From positions 744,001 to 808,000 of the forward strand of contig NC_004572.3 of the NCBI RefSeq assembly GCF_000007485.1: DNA of 64,000 nt. Direction: 5' to 3'. Source of the stretch: Tropheryma whipplei str. Twist. Its GTDB lineage: Bacteria; Actinomycetota; Actinomycetes; Actinomycetales; Microbacteriaceae. This document shows positions 41,461-51,681 of the stretch, in pieces. The number at the start of each line of letters is the position of its first letter. Positions within the stretch are counted from its first letter, which is position 1. Under the pieces are notes generated by a model. The model was given only the letters and a program-made list of their open reading frames with translations. It did not search any database and was not told where the DNA came from. The translations under genes were made by a program, and so were the position numbers.

Positions 41461-43479
41461 TTGTGTAGCGTGGCACCACAAGCAGTGAGAAAGTGTAACC
41501 AGTTGTTGACTCGGCGAAAAGTTGTCGAAAAGCTGAAGAATTGGCTGCTTTATAACAAGCCTTCTGTTAGACGTGGTGGATTTAAAGGTCCTTATGGGCA
41601 CGTAGACTGTGGAAGGCACCCTTGGTGGCAGATTATGTGCCTTTCGGGGGTTGACTATTTTTCTACCCTTGCGTATCAACCGGCAATCGCTGTTGCGGCG
41701 GCTGGTGCAGTTGCGCCGGTTGCGACTTTCTTTTTGGTGCTTGTAACACTTTTTTGTGCCTTGCCTATTTATCGAAGAGTTGCAAGAGAAAGCCCATTAG
41801 GGTCTGGGTCTGTTGCAATGCTTGAGAGGCTGATTCCCTGGTGGGGAGGCAAACTGCTTGTACTGATTCTACTTGGGTTTATCGCAACCGATTTTATTAT
41901 TACAATCACCCTATCTGCGTCTGATGCGGGTGAGCATGCTGTGCACAGTCCGTATATCCCATTTTTTAGAGACATTAACCCGCTTGTAATTCCGATTATT
42001 CTCATATCTCTTCTTGGCGGTGTGTTTTTGCTTGGATTCAACGAAGTGACGCATGTTGCGGTTGTATGTGTTTTTGTGTTTCTTGGACTTAATGCAATCT
42101 TAATCTCTGTTGCCATGACTCATTTGGAGCCATCTTCGTTTTCTGACTGGGGAAGTAAGTTGCTTGCCGGGGCTGGCGGGGACCCATTTATGGTTATTGT
42201 TGCTGCTCTAATTTTGTTTCCAAGCCTCGCATTAGGGCTCAGCGGGTTTGAAACAGGTGTAACCGTTATGCCGCATATCCGCAACTCAAGACAGAAAAAT
42301 ACCTGCAATGGATGCGTGAAATGCGGTCAAGTTCCTAACTATTCTGAGAGAATCAAGGGCGCGCGGCGGCTATTGGCTGCGGCAGCATTAATAATGAGTA
42401 CATTTCTCGTATTCTCCAATTTGGTAGTCACACTGCTTATTCCCTCACGGGAGTTTGAGGATGGTGGAATGGCCAGCGGTCGCGCGCTTGCGTATTTAAG
42501 TGAGAAGTATCTGGGGAGCGATTTTGCAACAGTCTATGACATGAGTACAATAGCGATTCTATGGTTCGCTGGTGCAAGTGCCATGGCAGGCATGCTCAAC
42601 ATAATACCCAGGTATCTAACAAGATATGGCATGGCCCCCGCGTGGATAAAACATGCAAAACCCCTGATTATTGTTATAACCGCAATCTCACTTTCAGTTC
42701 TGATAGCTTTTGACGCAAATGTGCACAAACAGGGTGCGGCGTATGCCACTGGGGTTATGGTTCTTATAACCTCGGCGTCTGTTGCTGTCACCCTGTCTGC
42801 TTTGCGTAAAAAACAAAAATTTGCTGCAACCGGTCTTGCGGTGGTTAGTATTGTCTTTATTTACACAACGATTTTAATAATTACTGAGCGCCCGAACGGC
42901 ATGCAGATTGCAATGACCTTTATTCTTGGCACAATATTGATTTCGATACTGTCCAGGCTGGTTAGGTCATTCAATATAAGGGCAACATCTATTACGTTCA
43001 ACGATTCCGCAAAAGCATTTGTCAGTCAGGATGCAGATGACTATGGGGTAATACATATTCTTGCAAAAAAACCAGATAAGCCAATTACAAAATCTGAATA
43101 TCATAACAGAGTTCAGGATGAGACACTGCACAATAGGCTTTTGCCCGGCTCGCCCGTAATTTTCATTGAAGTATTGCAGTCAGACTCAAGCGATTTTGAG
43201 GAAGACCTGATTGTCGAAGGGAAAATAGTCGGAGGACACCGCGTTTTGCGGACAAGCAGCTGTAACATACCAAGCGCTATTGCGGCGATTTTGTTAGAAA
43301 TACGCGATATAACCGGTGTTACACCGGATGTGTATTTCCATTGGACCGAACGCAATCCGGTAATGAACACTCTTAGATACCTAATAACAGGAGGTGGTGA
43401 GATCGCCGCAATTACGCGCGAAGTGCTACGTGAGGCCGAACGCAATAGTGAATGCAGGCCCGTTGTTCATGTGAGCTAA
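41461..43479 (+). CDS. APC-superfamily permease, KimA-like
   Basis: 672 residues, about twelve membrane helices and a long cytosolic C-terminal domain (from about 520). HPWWQIMCLSGVDYFSTLAYQPAIA and ESPLGSGSVAMLERLIPWWGGKLLVLILLGFIATDFIITITLSASDA are hallmarks of a group that includes B. subtilis KimA, a potassium-proton importer, and other APC permeases. Substrate not proven; potassium or an amino acid. Start codon uncertain: TTG 41461 or GTG 41470; both follow the helicase-divergent region with the palindromes. Confidence 0.75.
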   Translation: MCSVAPQAVRKCNQLLTRRKVVEKLKNWLLYNKPSVRRGGFKGPYGHVDCGRHPWWQIMCLSGVDYFSTLAYQPAIAVAAAGAVAPVATFFLVLVTLFCALPIYRRVARESPLGSGSVAMLERLIPWWGGKLLVLILLGFIATDFIITITLSASDAGEHAVHSPYIPFFRDINPLVIPIILISLLGGVFLLGFNEVTHVAVVCVFVFLGLNAILISVAMTHLEPSSFSDWGSKLLAGAGGDPFMVIVAALILFPSLALGLSGFETGVTVMPHIRNSRQKNTCNGCVKCGQVPNYSERIKGARRLLAAAALIMSTFLVFSNLVVTLLIPSREFEDGGMASGRALAYLSEKYLGSDFATVYDMSTIAILWFAGASAMAGMLNIIPRYLTRYGMAPAWIKHAKPLIIVITAISLSVLIAFDANVHKQGAAYATGVMVLITSASVAVTLSALRKKQKFAATGLAVVSIVFIYTTILIITERPNGMQIAMTFILGTILISILSRLVRSFNIRATSITFNDSAKAFVSQDADDYGVIHILAKKPDKPITKSEYHNRVQDETLHNRLLPGSPVIFIEVLQSDSSDFEEDLIVEGKIVGGHRVLRTSSCNIPSAIAAILLEIRDITGVTPDVYFHWTERNPVMNTLRYLITGGGEIAAITREVLREAERNSECRPVVHVS

Positions 43480-43819
43480 TTGCCACCCAGTAAACGGTTT
43501 ACTGGCAGCGACATTAACAAAGATGTATAAGCATTTCACCCATTAACCTGCCTCCACAAGGGTAGATATGGATTATCGACTTGACAGGTAATATATCGCA
43601 AAGCCTGTTCAAGGGCCGATTGCGCCTGAGCATTTAACTGTGATACACCCAGGATAATCACGATAATCCAGAGATACGACACAAATCCGTATCGTATTAC
43701 ACAAAACTCCGGCAAAATATAAACCCCACTCACGCATATTCCTTTTACGGGCACGGATACAGTGAGATATAATGAGATATGTTTATGCATTGCCTTGATA
43801 TCTGAAGGGGTAAGTAAAA
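43480..43819. other. Gap before the small peptide gene
   Basis: 340 bases. An 84-codon minus-strand frame (43536-43790) with one hydrophobic stretch is present, but nothing supports it as a gene. GGGG just before 43811 is the ribosome site for the peptide gene. Confidence 0.4.
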
Positions 43820-43984
43820 ATGAAAAGACCTGCTGCTGTATCTGTTGCCGGAGGTTTGACAGGCTTTGTCGGCGGCGCAGTGAGTGGTTGTGTTTTGGGC
43901 GGCAGGCTTGTTGATGATCTTGTCAATGGGTTTAATGCTGGATTTAACGCCGTTGGTGACTTTGTAGGAAAGCTATTCGGATAG
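43820..43984 (+). CDS. 54-residue glycine-zipper peptide
   Basis: ATG 43820 with GAAGGGG upstream; stop TAG 43982-43984. Residues 5-27 form a hydrophobic segment full of small residues with glycines spaced as in glycine zippers (GGLTGFVGGAVSGCVLGG), then an amphipathic C-terminal part (DDLVNGFNAGFNAVGDFVGKLFG). Such peptides insert in membranes; bacteriocins and toxin peptides look like this, but so do harmless small membrane proteins. The next gene starts 4 bases on, so they are co-translated. No family recognised. Confidence 0.65.
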   Translation: MKRPAAVSVAGGLTGFVGGAVSGCVLGGRLVDDLVNGFNAGFNAVGDFVGKLFG

Positions 43985-43988
43985 GCTT

Positions 43989-44429
43989 ATGTCGACCTTT
44001 GAAATAAAGATGCCGTCTAGATTACAAAGGCGGCTTATCATACTTTTCATGCTGTCGTTCCCTTTCATGTCGCTTTTGCCGATTTTGCGTGGTTTTGATT
44101 GGGCAACCTACAATCTCATTTTCTCGAGTATTGTCGCGGGCTCTGTCGGTATGCTCATTTTCTCGCTTATTCTAAGACTTCTTGGTTTCTCTAAATTCTT
44201 TGCTGTTAAGGGTCATTTGCCGCCATCCCTTAACCGGCAGTGTCGTATGTTCTTAATGTTTTTGGGGCTTCCTGTTGTTCTTTTTCTTGGGCTGAACCCC
44301 GTGTTATGGCATTTTTATGGCAACCCTTTTACGTCATACTTTACTTCCGTGATTTGGGTCATAGCGCTTGTTGGTTATGAGGCGGCCTCGCTAGTCAATC
44401 TGCTTCGCTGGCGCGAAACGGCACATTAG
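43989..44429 (+). CDS. Small membrane protein behind the peptide gene
   Basis: 146 residues, four hydrophobic helices (LIILFMLSFPFMSLLPIL; LIFSSIVAGSVGMLIFSLILRLL; MFLMFLGLPVVLFLGLNPVLW; TSVIWVIALVGYEAASLVNLL). Located 4 bases behind the 54-residue peptide gene. Such a pair could be peptide plus immunity or partner protein, but the sequence gives no family. A perfect hairpin follows the stop. Confidence 0.65.
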   Translation: MSTFEIKMPSRLQRRLIILFMLSFPFMSLLPILRGFDWATYNLIFSSIVAGSVGMLIFSLILRLLGFSKFFAVKGHLPPSLNRQCRMFLMFLGLPVVLFLGLNPVLWHFYGNPFTSYFTSVIWVIALVGYEAASLVNLLRWRETAH

Positions 44430-44452
44430 GCGCGGTCTTAAACGCGTGACTG

Positions 44453-44505
44453 CGCTGACTTAGCGAAAGCCCCCTGTTGCGCAAGAGGCTTTCGCTAAGT
44501 CAGCG
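44453..44505. terminator. 19-bp perfect inverted repeat, probable terminator
   Basis: CGCTGACTTAGCGAAAGCC, a 15-base loop, GGCTTTCGCTAAGTCAGCG. It lies between the convergent genes ending at 44429 and 44698 and has no T-run on either side. The stem is long enough to stop transcription from both directions. Confidence 0.6.
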
Positions 44506-44697
44506 TTACAAGTATTGTGTGTAAAGAGATGTTTCTTGCATAAGGTGTATGTCATACATTTATAATGTTGTAACGTCGAGCTCTCTAGTCGTCTCGACAT
44601 ATTATTCGAGTCGTCATTCTACAAATGCGCACTGACCGAATACAGACCAAAAATCTTACAGTCTATACAGACGCTTAGTGCACACGCTTCTTCAGGG

Positions 44698-46803
44698 TTA
44701 CTCTCCGCGGGCTTTGCGAACAACCTCTTCGGTAACAGACTTCGGGGCTTCCGCGTATCCATCGAATGTCATAGAATAAACAGCACGTCCAGAAGTTTTC
44801 GAACGCAAATCACCTATATAGCCGAACATTTCAGATAAGGGAACCCTAGCCTGAATAACCTTTATTCCAGAGGAGTCTTGCATAGACTGTATATGCCCCC
44901 GACGGGAATTCAGGTCGCCTATAACATCACCCATATACTCATCAGGTGTTCTGACCTCAACAGACATAATCGGTTCAAGTAAAGTGGGGTCAGCACGTCT
45001 AGAAGCCTCTTTGAAGGCTTGGGATCCAGCGATACGAAATGCCATTTCAGAAGAATCAACATCGTGATAAGCACCATCAACTAGAGTTGCCTTAATCCCA
45101 ACAGTTGGATATCCTGCCAGAACTCCAACCTGCATGGCATCTCTGATACCAGCATCAACGGAAGGTATATATTCTTTTGGAATCCTGCCACCTGTTACCG
45201 TATCAACAAAGTCATATGTTTTCTCACCTGTCACCTCGAGGGGTTCAAGGGTTATGATAACCCGCGCAAACTGCCCAGCGCCACCAGTTTGTTTCTTATG
45301 AGTATATTCATGCTTCTCAACCGTCCGGCGAATTGTCTCGCGATATGCAACCTGTGGGGTTCCGACATTCGCCTCAACATTAAACTCCCTGCGCATTCGA
45401 TCTACCAAAATATCTAGATGCAGCTCACCCATACCTTTTATTACGGTCTGACCTGTTTCGGGATTTTGTTCGGTTTTGAATGTCGGATCTTCTTCAGCAA
45501 GTCTTTGAATAGCCAGACTAAGCTTCTCCTGATCAGCCTTCGTTTTAGGCTCTATTGCAACTTCAATAACCGGGTCCGGGAATGTCATGGACTCAAGGAT
45601 TATCGGGTTATCTTGATCGCAAAGCGTATCTCCTGTGGTTGTATACTTCAGGCCTATTACAGCATAAATATGCCCAGCAGACATTTTCGGAACTGGATTT
45701 TCTTTGTTTGAATGCATTTGAAAAACTTTGCCAAAGCGTTCTTTTCTGGACTTTGTTGAATTAACAATTTGCGAGCCCGCCGGCAAAGTTCCTGAGTAAA
45801 CACGGATATAGGTCAAACGGCCAAAAAATGGATGCACGGCAACCTTGAACGCCAGTGCAGAAAATGGCTGACTTACGTCTGCCAAGCGCTCTTGCGGGTT
45901 ATCGGCATCGACACCAGTAACCGGAGGAACATCAAGAGGAGACGGAAGGTAATCAACAACCGCATCGAGCATCGGCTGAACTCCACGGTTTTTAAACGAA
46001 GAGCCACATAAAATAGGATAAAGGCTACCCGAGACTGTTAGTCTTCTAATAGCCGATTTTAGCTCCGCAACTGTTATTTCTTCGCCGGAAAAGAATTTCT
46101 CGAGAAGTGCCTCGTCATTCTCCGCAACTGTTTCAATAAGCTTTTGCCGGAACTCATCAGCTTGTTGTTTTAGATCCTCCGGGATGGGCTCGACAGCGTA
46201 TTCCGCACCCATCTTTACATCACCCTTTGCATCCCCGCGCCATGTTAGAGCACGCATTTCAACAAGATCAATTACGCCTTCAAAAGTCGATTCGCTACCA
46301 ATCGGAAGTTGTATAACAAGTGGCGTTGCGCCAAGGCGGTCCACCACGGTTTTAACCGTAAAATGAAAATCGGCGCCAATTTTGTCCATCTTATTGACAA
46401 AGCAAATCCGGGGCACCTTGTATTTATCGGCCTGCCGCCAAACAGTTTCCGACTGTGGCTCGACACCTTCCTTACCGTCAAACACGGCGACCGCGCCATC
46501 AAGGACACGCAACGACCTCTCCACCTCAACGGTGAAATCAACATGCCCGGGGGTATCAATAATGTTTATCTGATTCCCACCCCAAAAGCATGTTGTGGCA
46601 GCTGAAGTAATTGTTATCCCTCGCTCTTGCTCTTGTGCCATCCAGTCCATAGCTGCGGCACCATCATGGACCTCACCAATCTTGTGGGTGATTCCGGTGT
46701 AAAACAAAATGCGCTCTGTGGTCGTCGTTTTACCGGCATCTATATGCGCCATAATGCCGATATTCCTGACCTTGGCGAGATCCTCTAAAACTTCCTGTGA
46801 CAT
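44698..46803 (-). CDS. fusA: Elongation factor G
   Basis: 701 residues. G1 [15 protein letters not shown], the [10 protein letters not shown] switch, [13 protein letters not shown] and the domain [15 protein letters not shown] and SQAFKEA regions are intact. Translocase of the ribosome. Third gene of the rpsL-rpsG-fusA string; tuf does not follow, unlike the usual str operon. Confidence 0.97.
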   Translation of the reverse strand: MSQEVLEDLAKVRNIGIMAHIDAGKTTTTERILFYTGITHKIGEVHDGAAAMDWMAQEQERGITITSAATTCFWGGNQINIIDTPGHVDFTVEVERSLRVLDGAVAVFDGKEGVEPQSETVWRQADKYKVPRICFVNKMDKIGADFHFTVKTVVDRLGATPLVIQLPIGSESTFEGVIDLVEMRALTWRGDAKGDVKMGAEYAVEPIPEDLKQQADEFRQKLIETVAENDEALLEKFFSGEEITVAELKSAIRRLTVSGSLYPILCGSSFKNRGVQPMLDAVVDYLPSPLDVPPVTGVDADNPQERLADVSQPFSALAFKVAVHPFFGRLTYIRVYSGTLPAGSQIVNSTKSRKERFGKVFQMHSNKENPVPKMSAGHIYAVIGLKYTTTGDTLCDQDNPIILESMTFPDPVIEVAIEPKTKADQEKLSLAIQRLAEEDPTFKTEQNPETGQTVIKGMGELHLDILVDRMRREFNVEANVGTPQVAYRETIRRTVEKHEYTHKKQTGGAGQFARVIITLEPLEVTGEKTYDFVDTVTGGRIPKEYIPSVDAGIRDAMQVGVLAGYPTVGIKATLVDGAYHDVDSSEMAFRIAGSQAFKEASRRADPTLLEPIMSVEVRTPDEYMGDVIGDLNSRRGHIQSMQDSSGIKVIQARVPLSEMFGYIGDLRSKTSGRAVYSMTFDGYAEAPKSVTEEVVRKARGE

Positions 46804-46838
46804 CTCACCTCGATCCTGGCGTTATAAACCAAATGCGC

Positions 46839-47309
46839 CTACCAACGATAATGCGCAAATGCCCTGTTAGACTCGGCCATACGGTGAGTATCTTCCTTAC
46901 ACTTGACTGTGGCACCAACACCATTCGATGCGTCGAGAATCTCAGAAGCTAAACGGTCGACCATACTCTTTTCTCTGCGCGCGCGAGAATAAACCGTGAG
47001 CCACCTTATCGCTAAGGCATCGGCACGATGTGAGCGCACGGGAACCGGCACTTGGTAGGTTGACCCACCAACACGACGACTCCGAACCTCAAGGCTCGGG
47101 CGAACATTATCGAGGGCTTTCCTCAAAACAGAAACAGGATCTTCACTAGCTTTCATAGAAACCTTGTCCAGCGCCGAATAAACAATTCTCTGCGCCAGAG
47201 ATTTTTTGCCAGAAAGCAAAACCCTACCTATCAACTGGCTTACTACACGGGAGGAGTAAACGGGATCCTCCGGAATCTCCCGCCTTACAACAGGACCCTT
47301 CCTAGGCAC
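46839..47309 (-). CDS. rpsG: Ribosomal protein S7
   Basis: 156 residues, the standard length. [12 protein letters not shown] at the start, the [21 protein letters not shown] loop that binds 16S rRNA and the [14 protein letters not shown] end. GTG start shares one base with the rpsL stop (TAGTG), so both are translationally coupled. Confidence 0.97.
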   Translation of the reverse strand: MPRKGPVVRREIPEDPVYSSRVVSQLIGRVLLSGKKSLAQRIVYSALDKVSMKASEDPVSVLRKALDNVRPSLEVRSRRVGGSTYQVPVPVRSHRADALAIRWLTVYSRARREKSMVDRLASEILDASNGVGATVKCKEDTHRMAESNRAFAHYRW

Positions 47310-47683
47310 TACTTCTTTTCCATCTTCGCGCCATAACGGCTACGTGCCTGCTTACGGTCCTTTACGGCCTGCGCATCCAGGGCGCCGCGGACAACCTTGT
47401 ACCTAACGCCAGGCAAGTCCTTCACCCGACCGCCACGGACCAGGACAATCGAATGCTCTTGCAGGTTATGACCCTCACCAGGTATGTAAACCGTAACCTC
47501 GGTCCCATTCGACAGCTTTACACGCGCAACCTTTCTGAGTGCAGAATTCGGCTTCTTAGGAGTTGTCGTATAAACGCGAGAGCAAACACCCCTCTGCTGA
47601 GGGTTACCGCGCAACGCAGGGGATTTTGTCTTATTGACCTTCGGCCTCCGACCTTTCCGGACCAACTGTTGTATCGTTGGCAA
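47309..47683 (-). CDS. rpsL: Ribosomal protein S12
   Basis: 124 residues. [10 protein letters not shown] start; [19 protein letters not shown] has the wild-type lysine of the streptomycin site; [14 protein letters not shown] end. Apparent TTG start at 47683 preceded by GAGGGG. First gene of the str operon. Confidence 0.96.
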   Translation of the reverse strand: MPTIQQLVRKGRRPKVNKTKSPALRGNPQQRGVCSRVYTTTPKKPNSALRKVARVKLSNGTEVTVYIPGEGHNLQEHSIVLVRGGRVKDLPGVRYKVVRGALDAQAVKDRKQARSRYGAKMEKK

Positions 47684-47805
47684 AAATCCCCTCCAGAAAA
47701 CACACTAGATAAACACACAAGGAATGCTCAGCGAAGCTGATTGTAGCCTCTTTGAGCACTTTTGTCAAATACAGATTTGCCAAGGACACCCTGTGAATCT
47801 GGGAT

Positions 47806-48021
47806 CTAGGCGCTATCCGTTTTTGCAGATGGACCTGCCGAGCTGGTGGTCGATTTGGCACATGAAGCCCTATGCACGAGATTGCGAATGCGTCGAGACA
47901 TATTAACCCCCAACAGAATGAGCGCCAGTGCGAGCAGCAAAGTTACAAAAAACCCGACCGGTCCCGGTGTGACGATATCAGGGTCCAGTGCGAGCAGCAA
48001 ACCGCAATGCATACAGATCAA
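47806..48021 (-). CDS. Small membrane protein, actinobacterial hypothetical
   Basis: 71 residues. DPDIVTPGPVGFFVTLLLALALILLGVNMSRRIRNLV is a pattern known from short actinobacterial membrane proteins: an acidic start, TPGPxGF, one helix, then a basic end. Start is ATG 48021 or the ATG at 48012. The DNA contains a 17-bp direct repeat (47925 and 47985) that codes for LLLAL in both places; a partial third copy is at 48056 outside the gene. Function unknown. Confidence 0.55.
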   Translation of the reverse strand: MICMHCGLLLALDPDIVTPGPVGFFVTLLLALALILLGVNMSRRIRNLVHRASCAKSTTSSAGPSAKTDSA

Positions 48022-48356
48022 AACGAGAATATCCTACCAAAATACGGGTTTACACCCAGTGCGAGCTAAACTCAACATACGTTCCTTGATGAGAGATGTG
48101 TATCTCCTTGGGAAATAAAGCAAGTTTAGAATTATCTAACTTACCTGATATACCGAGAACAAAATGTCTCCGTGCAATTTGCGACCATGTAATTTGTAGC
48201 AGGGAATCATAAATAACGTAGACTCACCATGGTTTTTAATTGCCCTGGATGAATCGTGAAACAGGGATTATAAACACAATACATATGAGGTCGTAGTATC
48301 CTCGTCATCGTGTCAATTTGTAACACATCAACACAGAGTGTAAGTGCGCACTAAAG
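48022..48356. other. Gap upstream of the DUF4307 gene
   Basis: 335 bases without a gene that I can support. Short AT-rich imperfect repeats only; it should hold the promoters of the small membrane gene and of the DUF4307-greA unit. Confidence 0.4.
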
Positions 48357-48722
48357 GTGAATACAATTTCAAACAGATATAGCAAGCCACTATCAAGAGG
48401 CATAAAAATTGGTGCATCCGTAGTGGCGCTTTGTGTATCCGTTCTTCTGATTGCAATCTTCAGCCTGATGACTCGTCCAATTGGGAATGATTATCACACA
48501 ACTTCCTTTAAGGTCAAAAGTGATAATGAAGTTATCGTTGAGTTTAGTTTCACCGGCCATATCCCAACGGTTTGTGCCGTAAGGGTCCTCGGGCGTGATA
48601 TGTCGACCGTTGGATGGAAGGTTGTTCCTGTGCTGTCGCCACATATGGAGGTGGGGTTGAGAACCACTAAGGTGGCTCATCATGCAGAAATTGAGAGCTG
48701 TAGGAGGATATATGCCGAATGA
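48357..48722 (+). CDS. DUF4307 family membrane protein
   Basis: 121 residues. N-terminal RY motif region, one membrane helix (ASVVALCVSVLLIAIFSLM), then an external domain with FSFTGHIPTVCAVRVLGRDMSTVGWKVV, where the Cys-x-V-x-V-L pattern is typical. In actinobacteria it sits just before greA (as in Mycobacterium), which is also the case here with an 11-base overlap. GTG start 48357 after AAAGGT. Function unknown. Confidence 0.85.
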   Translation: MNTISNRYSKPLSRGIKIGASVVALCVSVLLIAIFSLMTRPIGNDYHTTSFKVKSDNEVIVEFSFTGHIPTVCAVRVLGRDMSTVGWKVVPVLSPHMEVGLRTTKVAHHAEIESCRRIYAE

Positions 48723-49200
48723 TTCTGAAACATGGCTCAGTAAGGAAGCGCATAGTGTGCTTGTTGTTGAACTCGAGGAATTGGTTACAACAGGGCGCAA
48801 GGAAATTGCAAAACGTATTGAGCAAGCAAGGTCTGAAGGTGACCTAAGGGAAAACGGGGGATATAGCGCTGCGAAAGAGGAGCAGGCTCGTATTGAGGGA
48901 AGAATTCAACAGCTACAGGACCTTCTGAGACACGCCCGTGTGGGTCAAGCTCCGAAGGCAAGGGGGGTAGTTGAGCCCGGCGTAGTCGTGACAGCCAGAA
49001 TCGGCGGCTCGGAAAGGCGGTTCCTGCTGGGGAACAGAGAAATAGCCCATACTTCGTCACTTGCAACCTACAGTGAATCCAGTGCCATCGGGCAAGCAAT
49101 ATTGGGCCTAAAAGAAGGCTCTGAAATTGAATGTAAGTCACCGACAGGAGCTCTTATAAAGGTAGCCATTTTGAAGGTTGAGACATATGAGGGTCAATGA
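48712..49200 (+). CDS. greA: Transcription elongation factor GreA
   Basis: 162 residues from ATG 48712, chosen for the AGGAGG just upstream; the frame starts at 48682. The N-terminal coiled coil has the DLRENGGYSAAKEEQ tip with the Asp and Glu that bring Mg into the RNA polymerase channel; the C-terminal FKBP-like domain follows. GreA rescues backtracked RNA polymerase by stimulating cleavage. It overlaps the DUF4307 gene. Confidence 0.94.
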   Translation: MPNDSETWLSKEAHSVLVVELEELVTTGRKEIAKRIEQARSEGDLRENGGYSAAKEEQARIEGRIQQLQDLLRHARVGQAPKARGVVEPGVVVTARIGGSERRFLLGNREIAHTSSLATYSESSAIGQAILGLKEGSEIECKSPTGALIKVAILKVETYEGQ

Positions 49201-49308
49201 CATATGAATCCCGTAAAAATCGGTAATTTTGCTGCACACTACTGTTGTCAAGTTGTAACTATTGTCAAGTTATACGGTACTGGTGTTTGTTAAAACATTA
49301 CTCAGGGG

Positions 49309-50592
49309 TTACAATCCCAGAACTTCAACTACAAACCCGGAATCTCGAAGGGCACGGACAATACTCTGAGAATGCTCGTGGCCACGGGTTTCAAGGTCGA
49401 TGTCCATAAAGACATCACCGAAGGAGATGCGACCATTGTCATCCGTGTAGTTACCACGTGAATGATTGACAGCAACAACATTAGCCTCGGCTTTTGCAAC
49501 AACTCTTGAAAATTCAGCCAGCTGCCCGGGCACATCTTTGAGTTGTGCCCGTAAGGTTAGCCTCCGAGACCTGAGTGATAGCCCCCGGAGAATTATCTGG
49601 CTCAAAGTCATTGGGTCGATATTACCGCCACTCAAAACAATCACTGTTGACCCTTTCAGATTTGTGATTTTTTTACTTAGAACAGCTGCGGCAGCACTGG
49701 CAGCGGCAGGTTCAACTATTATTTTTGAGTCTTCAAGCAGGGTGAGTATGGCGCCTGCAATTTCGTGATCACCAACTTCGACAAACCTGTCAACGAAACA
49801 TCTCGCGAGTTCGAATGTTATCTTTCCGGGTTTTGGAACCGCTATCCCATCTGCGAAATGTGAGGTTATATTTACCTTCACTGGCTTTCCTGCAACCATC
49901 GATTCTATAAAAGACGCCGATGTTTTTGCTTGAACGCCAACCACCCGTATGCCAGACTTGGCCGGCTGTTCTAAGCCACTTTTTGTGAAGATCGTTCCGC
50001 TGGGATTCTGCGCCAGGGTAACGGCAGAGGCAATACCAGCCACGAGTCCTCCGCCGCCAGTTGGCACAACTACCGTTCTTAGATCAGGAACCTGCTCTAA
50101 CAGTTCGAGGGCAATTGTGCCCTGGCCGACAACAATATCGCGGTGATCAAATGGCGGGATAAAAACGAACTTATGTTTTTTTGCATACCGTCTTGCCTTG
50201 AGTATGAGGGTTTGAATATCACCCTGATCTAGAATAATTTCCGCACCGTATTTTTTGGTTGCGTTGTACTTTGGCAGACTAACACTGCTTGGCATAAAAA
50301 TAACTGCCTTGATACCTATTTGTTTTGCAGCATAGGCCACGCTCTGTGCATGATTCCCAGCGCTTGCGGCAACGACAGCAGTCGATCTTTTTTTGAGGTT
50401 GTGAAGATAATTGAACACCCCTCTTATCTTGTAGGATCCTGTTATTTGCAGGTTTTCACACTTAAAATAAACGGGAGACCCGACAAGGTCTGACAGCATA
50501 ACAGACTGTATGACCGGAGTATGCACAACGAACTTGCTGTGCATTACTTTCGCGGCCGCGCGAAAATCCTCAAGAACGATACCGTGGCGCAC
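49309..50592 (-). CDS. ilvA: Threonine dehydratase with ACT domain
   Basis: 427 residues. Fold type II PLP enzyme: GSYKIRGVFNYL contains the PLP lysine; SAGNHAQSVAYAAKQ and the tetraglycine PTGGGGLVAGIA bind the cofactor. A C-terminal ACT domain follows (residues 345-427), as in TdcB-ACT-type enzymes. Makes 2-oxobutyrate from threonine. Other branched-chain genes are not seen here. Stands in front of nrdB on the same strand with 10 bases between the nrdB stop and its start. Confidence 0.9.
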   Translation of the reverse strand: MRHGIVLEDFRAAAKVMHSKFVVHTPVIQSVMLSDLVGSPVYFKCENLQITGSYKIRGVFNYLHNLKKRSTAVVAASAGNHAQSVAYAAKQIGIKAVIFMPSSVSLPKYNATKKYGAEIILDQGDIQTLILKARRYAKKHKFVFIPPFDHRDIVVGQGTIALELLEQVPDLRTVVVPTGGGGLVAGIASAVTLAQNPSGTIFTKSGLEQPAKSGIRVVGVQAKTSASFIESMVAGKPVKVNITSHFADGIAVPKPGKITFELARCFVDRFVEVGDHEIAGAILTLLEDSKIIVEPAAASAAAAVLSKKITNLKGSTVIVLSGGNIDPMTLSQIILRGLSLRSRRLTLRAQLKDVPGQLAEFSRVVAKAEANVVAVNHSRGNYTDDNGRISFGDVFMDIDLETRGHEHSQSIVRALRDSGFVVEVLGL

Positions 50593-50602
50593 GAATTAAT
50601 CT

Positions 50603-51586
50603 CTAGCTTAATGAGCGAGCGTTGGATTCATAAGAAGTATTGATCGCTTCAAAGAAATTTACAAGCTCAAACGTGTCATTTGCAGTTGCCATCCACTTTG
50701 CGGGGTTTGTGACATTATATTCGGGATCAAAACCAAGCTCCTCCAGGCGTCTATCAGCTAGATACTTGACATACTGATTGATGTAACCACTATTCAGCCC
50801 AAGGATTCCGTTTGGAAGAAGGTCATGGTTATACTCCTCTTCCATCTCTACACCAGCAATAATCATTCCTCTTATTTCATCAGCAAAGTCGGAGGTCTGT
50901 AAATCTGGGTTCTCCTCCAGTACGGTAAGAATCAAGTTTATGCCGAATTTAAGATGAAGAGATTCGTCGCGAACAATCCAGTCTATGAGTGATCCAAAAT
51001 TACGAAGAAGATTTCTTTGTCTAAAGTACAGAGCAGCCATAAACCCGGAGTAGAACCATATGCCCTCCAGAACTACGTTGTACGCAACAAGGTTACGGAT
51101 AAAATCTCTTTTACCCTCAGTTGTTGTTATATCCAAAGTCTCTTCGGTCATCCTTCTTATATATTCAACTTCAAATTCTTCTTTGCGAGCCATTGATGGA
51201 ACTTCAATATGCGATGAATATGCCTCTTCCCGATCAATCGGAAACGTTTCAAGGACATATTCAAAGCTCATGCAATGATTTGCCTCTTCCCACATTTGTT
51301 TTGCAAGGTATAAATGACATTCTGGGGCGTTTATGTACGGATATACACCAAATGCTAGAGCTTTATTTACCAGAAGCTCGTTCGGATTAAAGTAACTCAT
51401 CAGGAAGGTGACCGCGTGCTTTTCCTCATGTGTCATTTTCTTAAAATCTGCTATATCTTCCCCAAGCTGTATTTCGTTTGGAAACCATGTGTTGGCGACA
51501 GCCTGTTCGTACAAATCCATAGCCCATTGGTACCGCACTGGCTTTAGAAGTAAGCCATCTTGTATACCAGTTCCTAAAATTCCCAT
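50603..51586 (-). CDS. nrdB: Ribonucleotide reductase small subunit, class Ic type
   Basis: 327 residues. Metal ligands by alignment to the Chlamydia protein (recalled): Glu70 (NPNELLV) in place of the usual Asp, Glu101 and His104 (WEEANH), Glu174 (LEGIWFYSGF), Glu208 and His211 (RDESLHL). Position 108, where class Ia/b enzymes carry the radical tyrosine, is Phe. Glu as first ligand plus Phe is the signature of class Ic R2, which uses a Mn/Fe cofactor without a tyrosyl radical; T. whipplei is known for this type. Lies behind nrdA (95-base gap). Confidence 0.93.
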   Translation of the reverse strand: MGILGTGIQDGLLLKPVRYQWAMDLYEQAVANTWFPNEIQLGEDIADFKKMTHEEKHAVTFLMSYFNPNELLVNKALAFGVYPYINAPECHLYLAKQMWEEANHCMSFEYVLETFPIDREEAYSSHIEVPSMARKEEFEVEYIRRMTEETLDITTTEGKRDFIRNLVAYNVVLEGIWFYSGFMAALYFRQRNLLRNFGSLIDWIVRDESLHLKFGINLILTVLEENPDLQTSDFADEIRGMIIAGVEMEEEYNHDLLPNGILGLNSGYINQYVKYLADRRLEELGFDPEYNVTNPAKWMATANDTFELVNFFEAINTSYESNARSLS

Positions 51587-51681
51587 TCCTAACCTTCCAT
51601 CTGTTTAATTTACGTATAGAGATCTTTATTCTGTTCAGCCACGCAGTTTATGTGCGTAAAATCACCCATGCAAATGTGTTA

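Noticed and set aside
43536-43790. 84-codon minus-strand frame with a hydrophobic stretch
   Set aside because: Composition and position give no support; no clear start signal.
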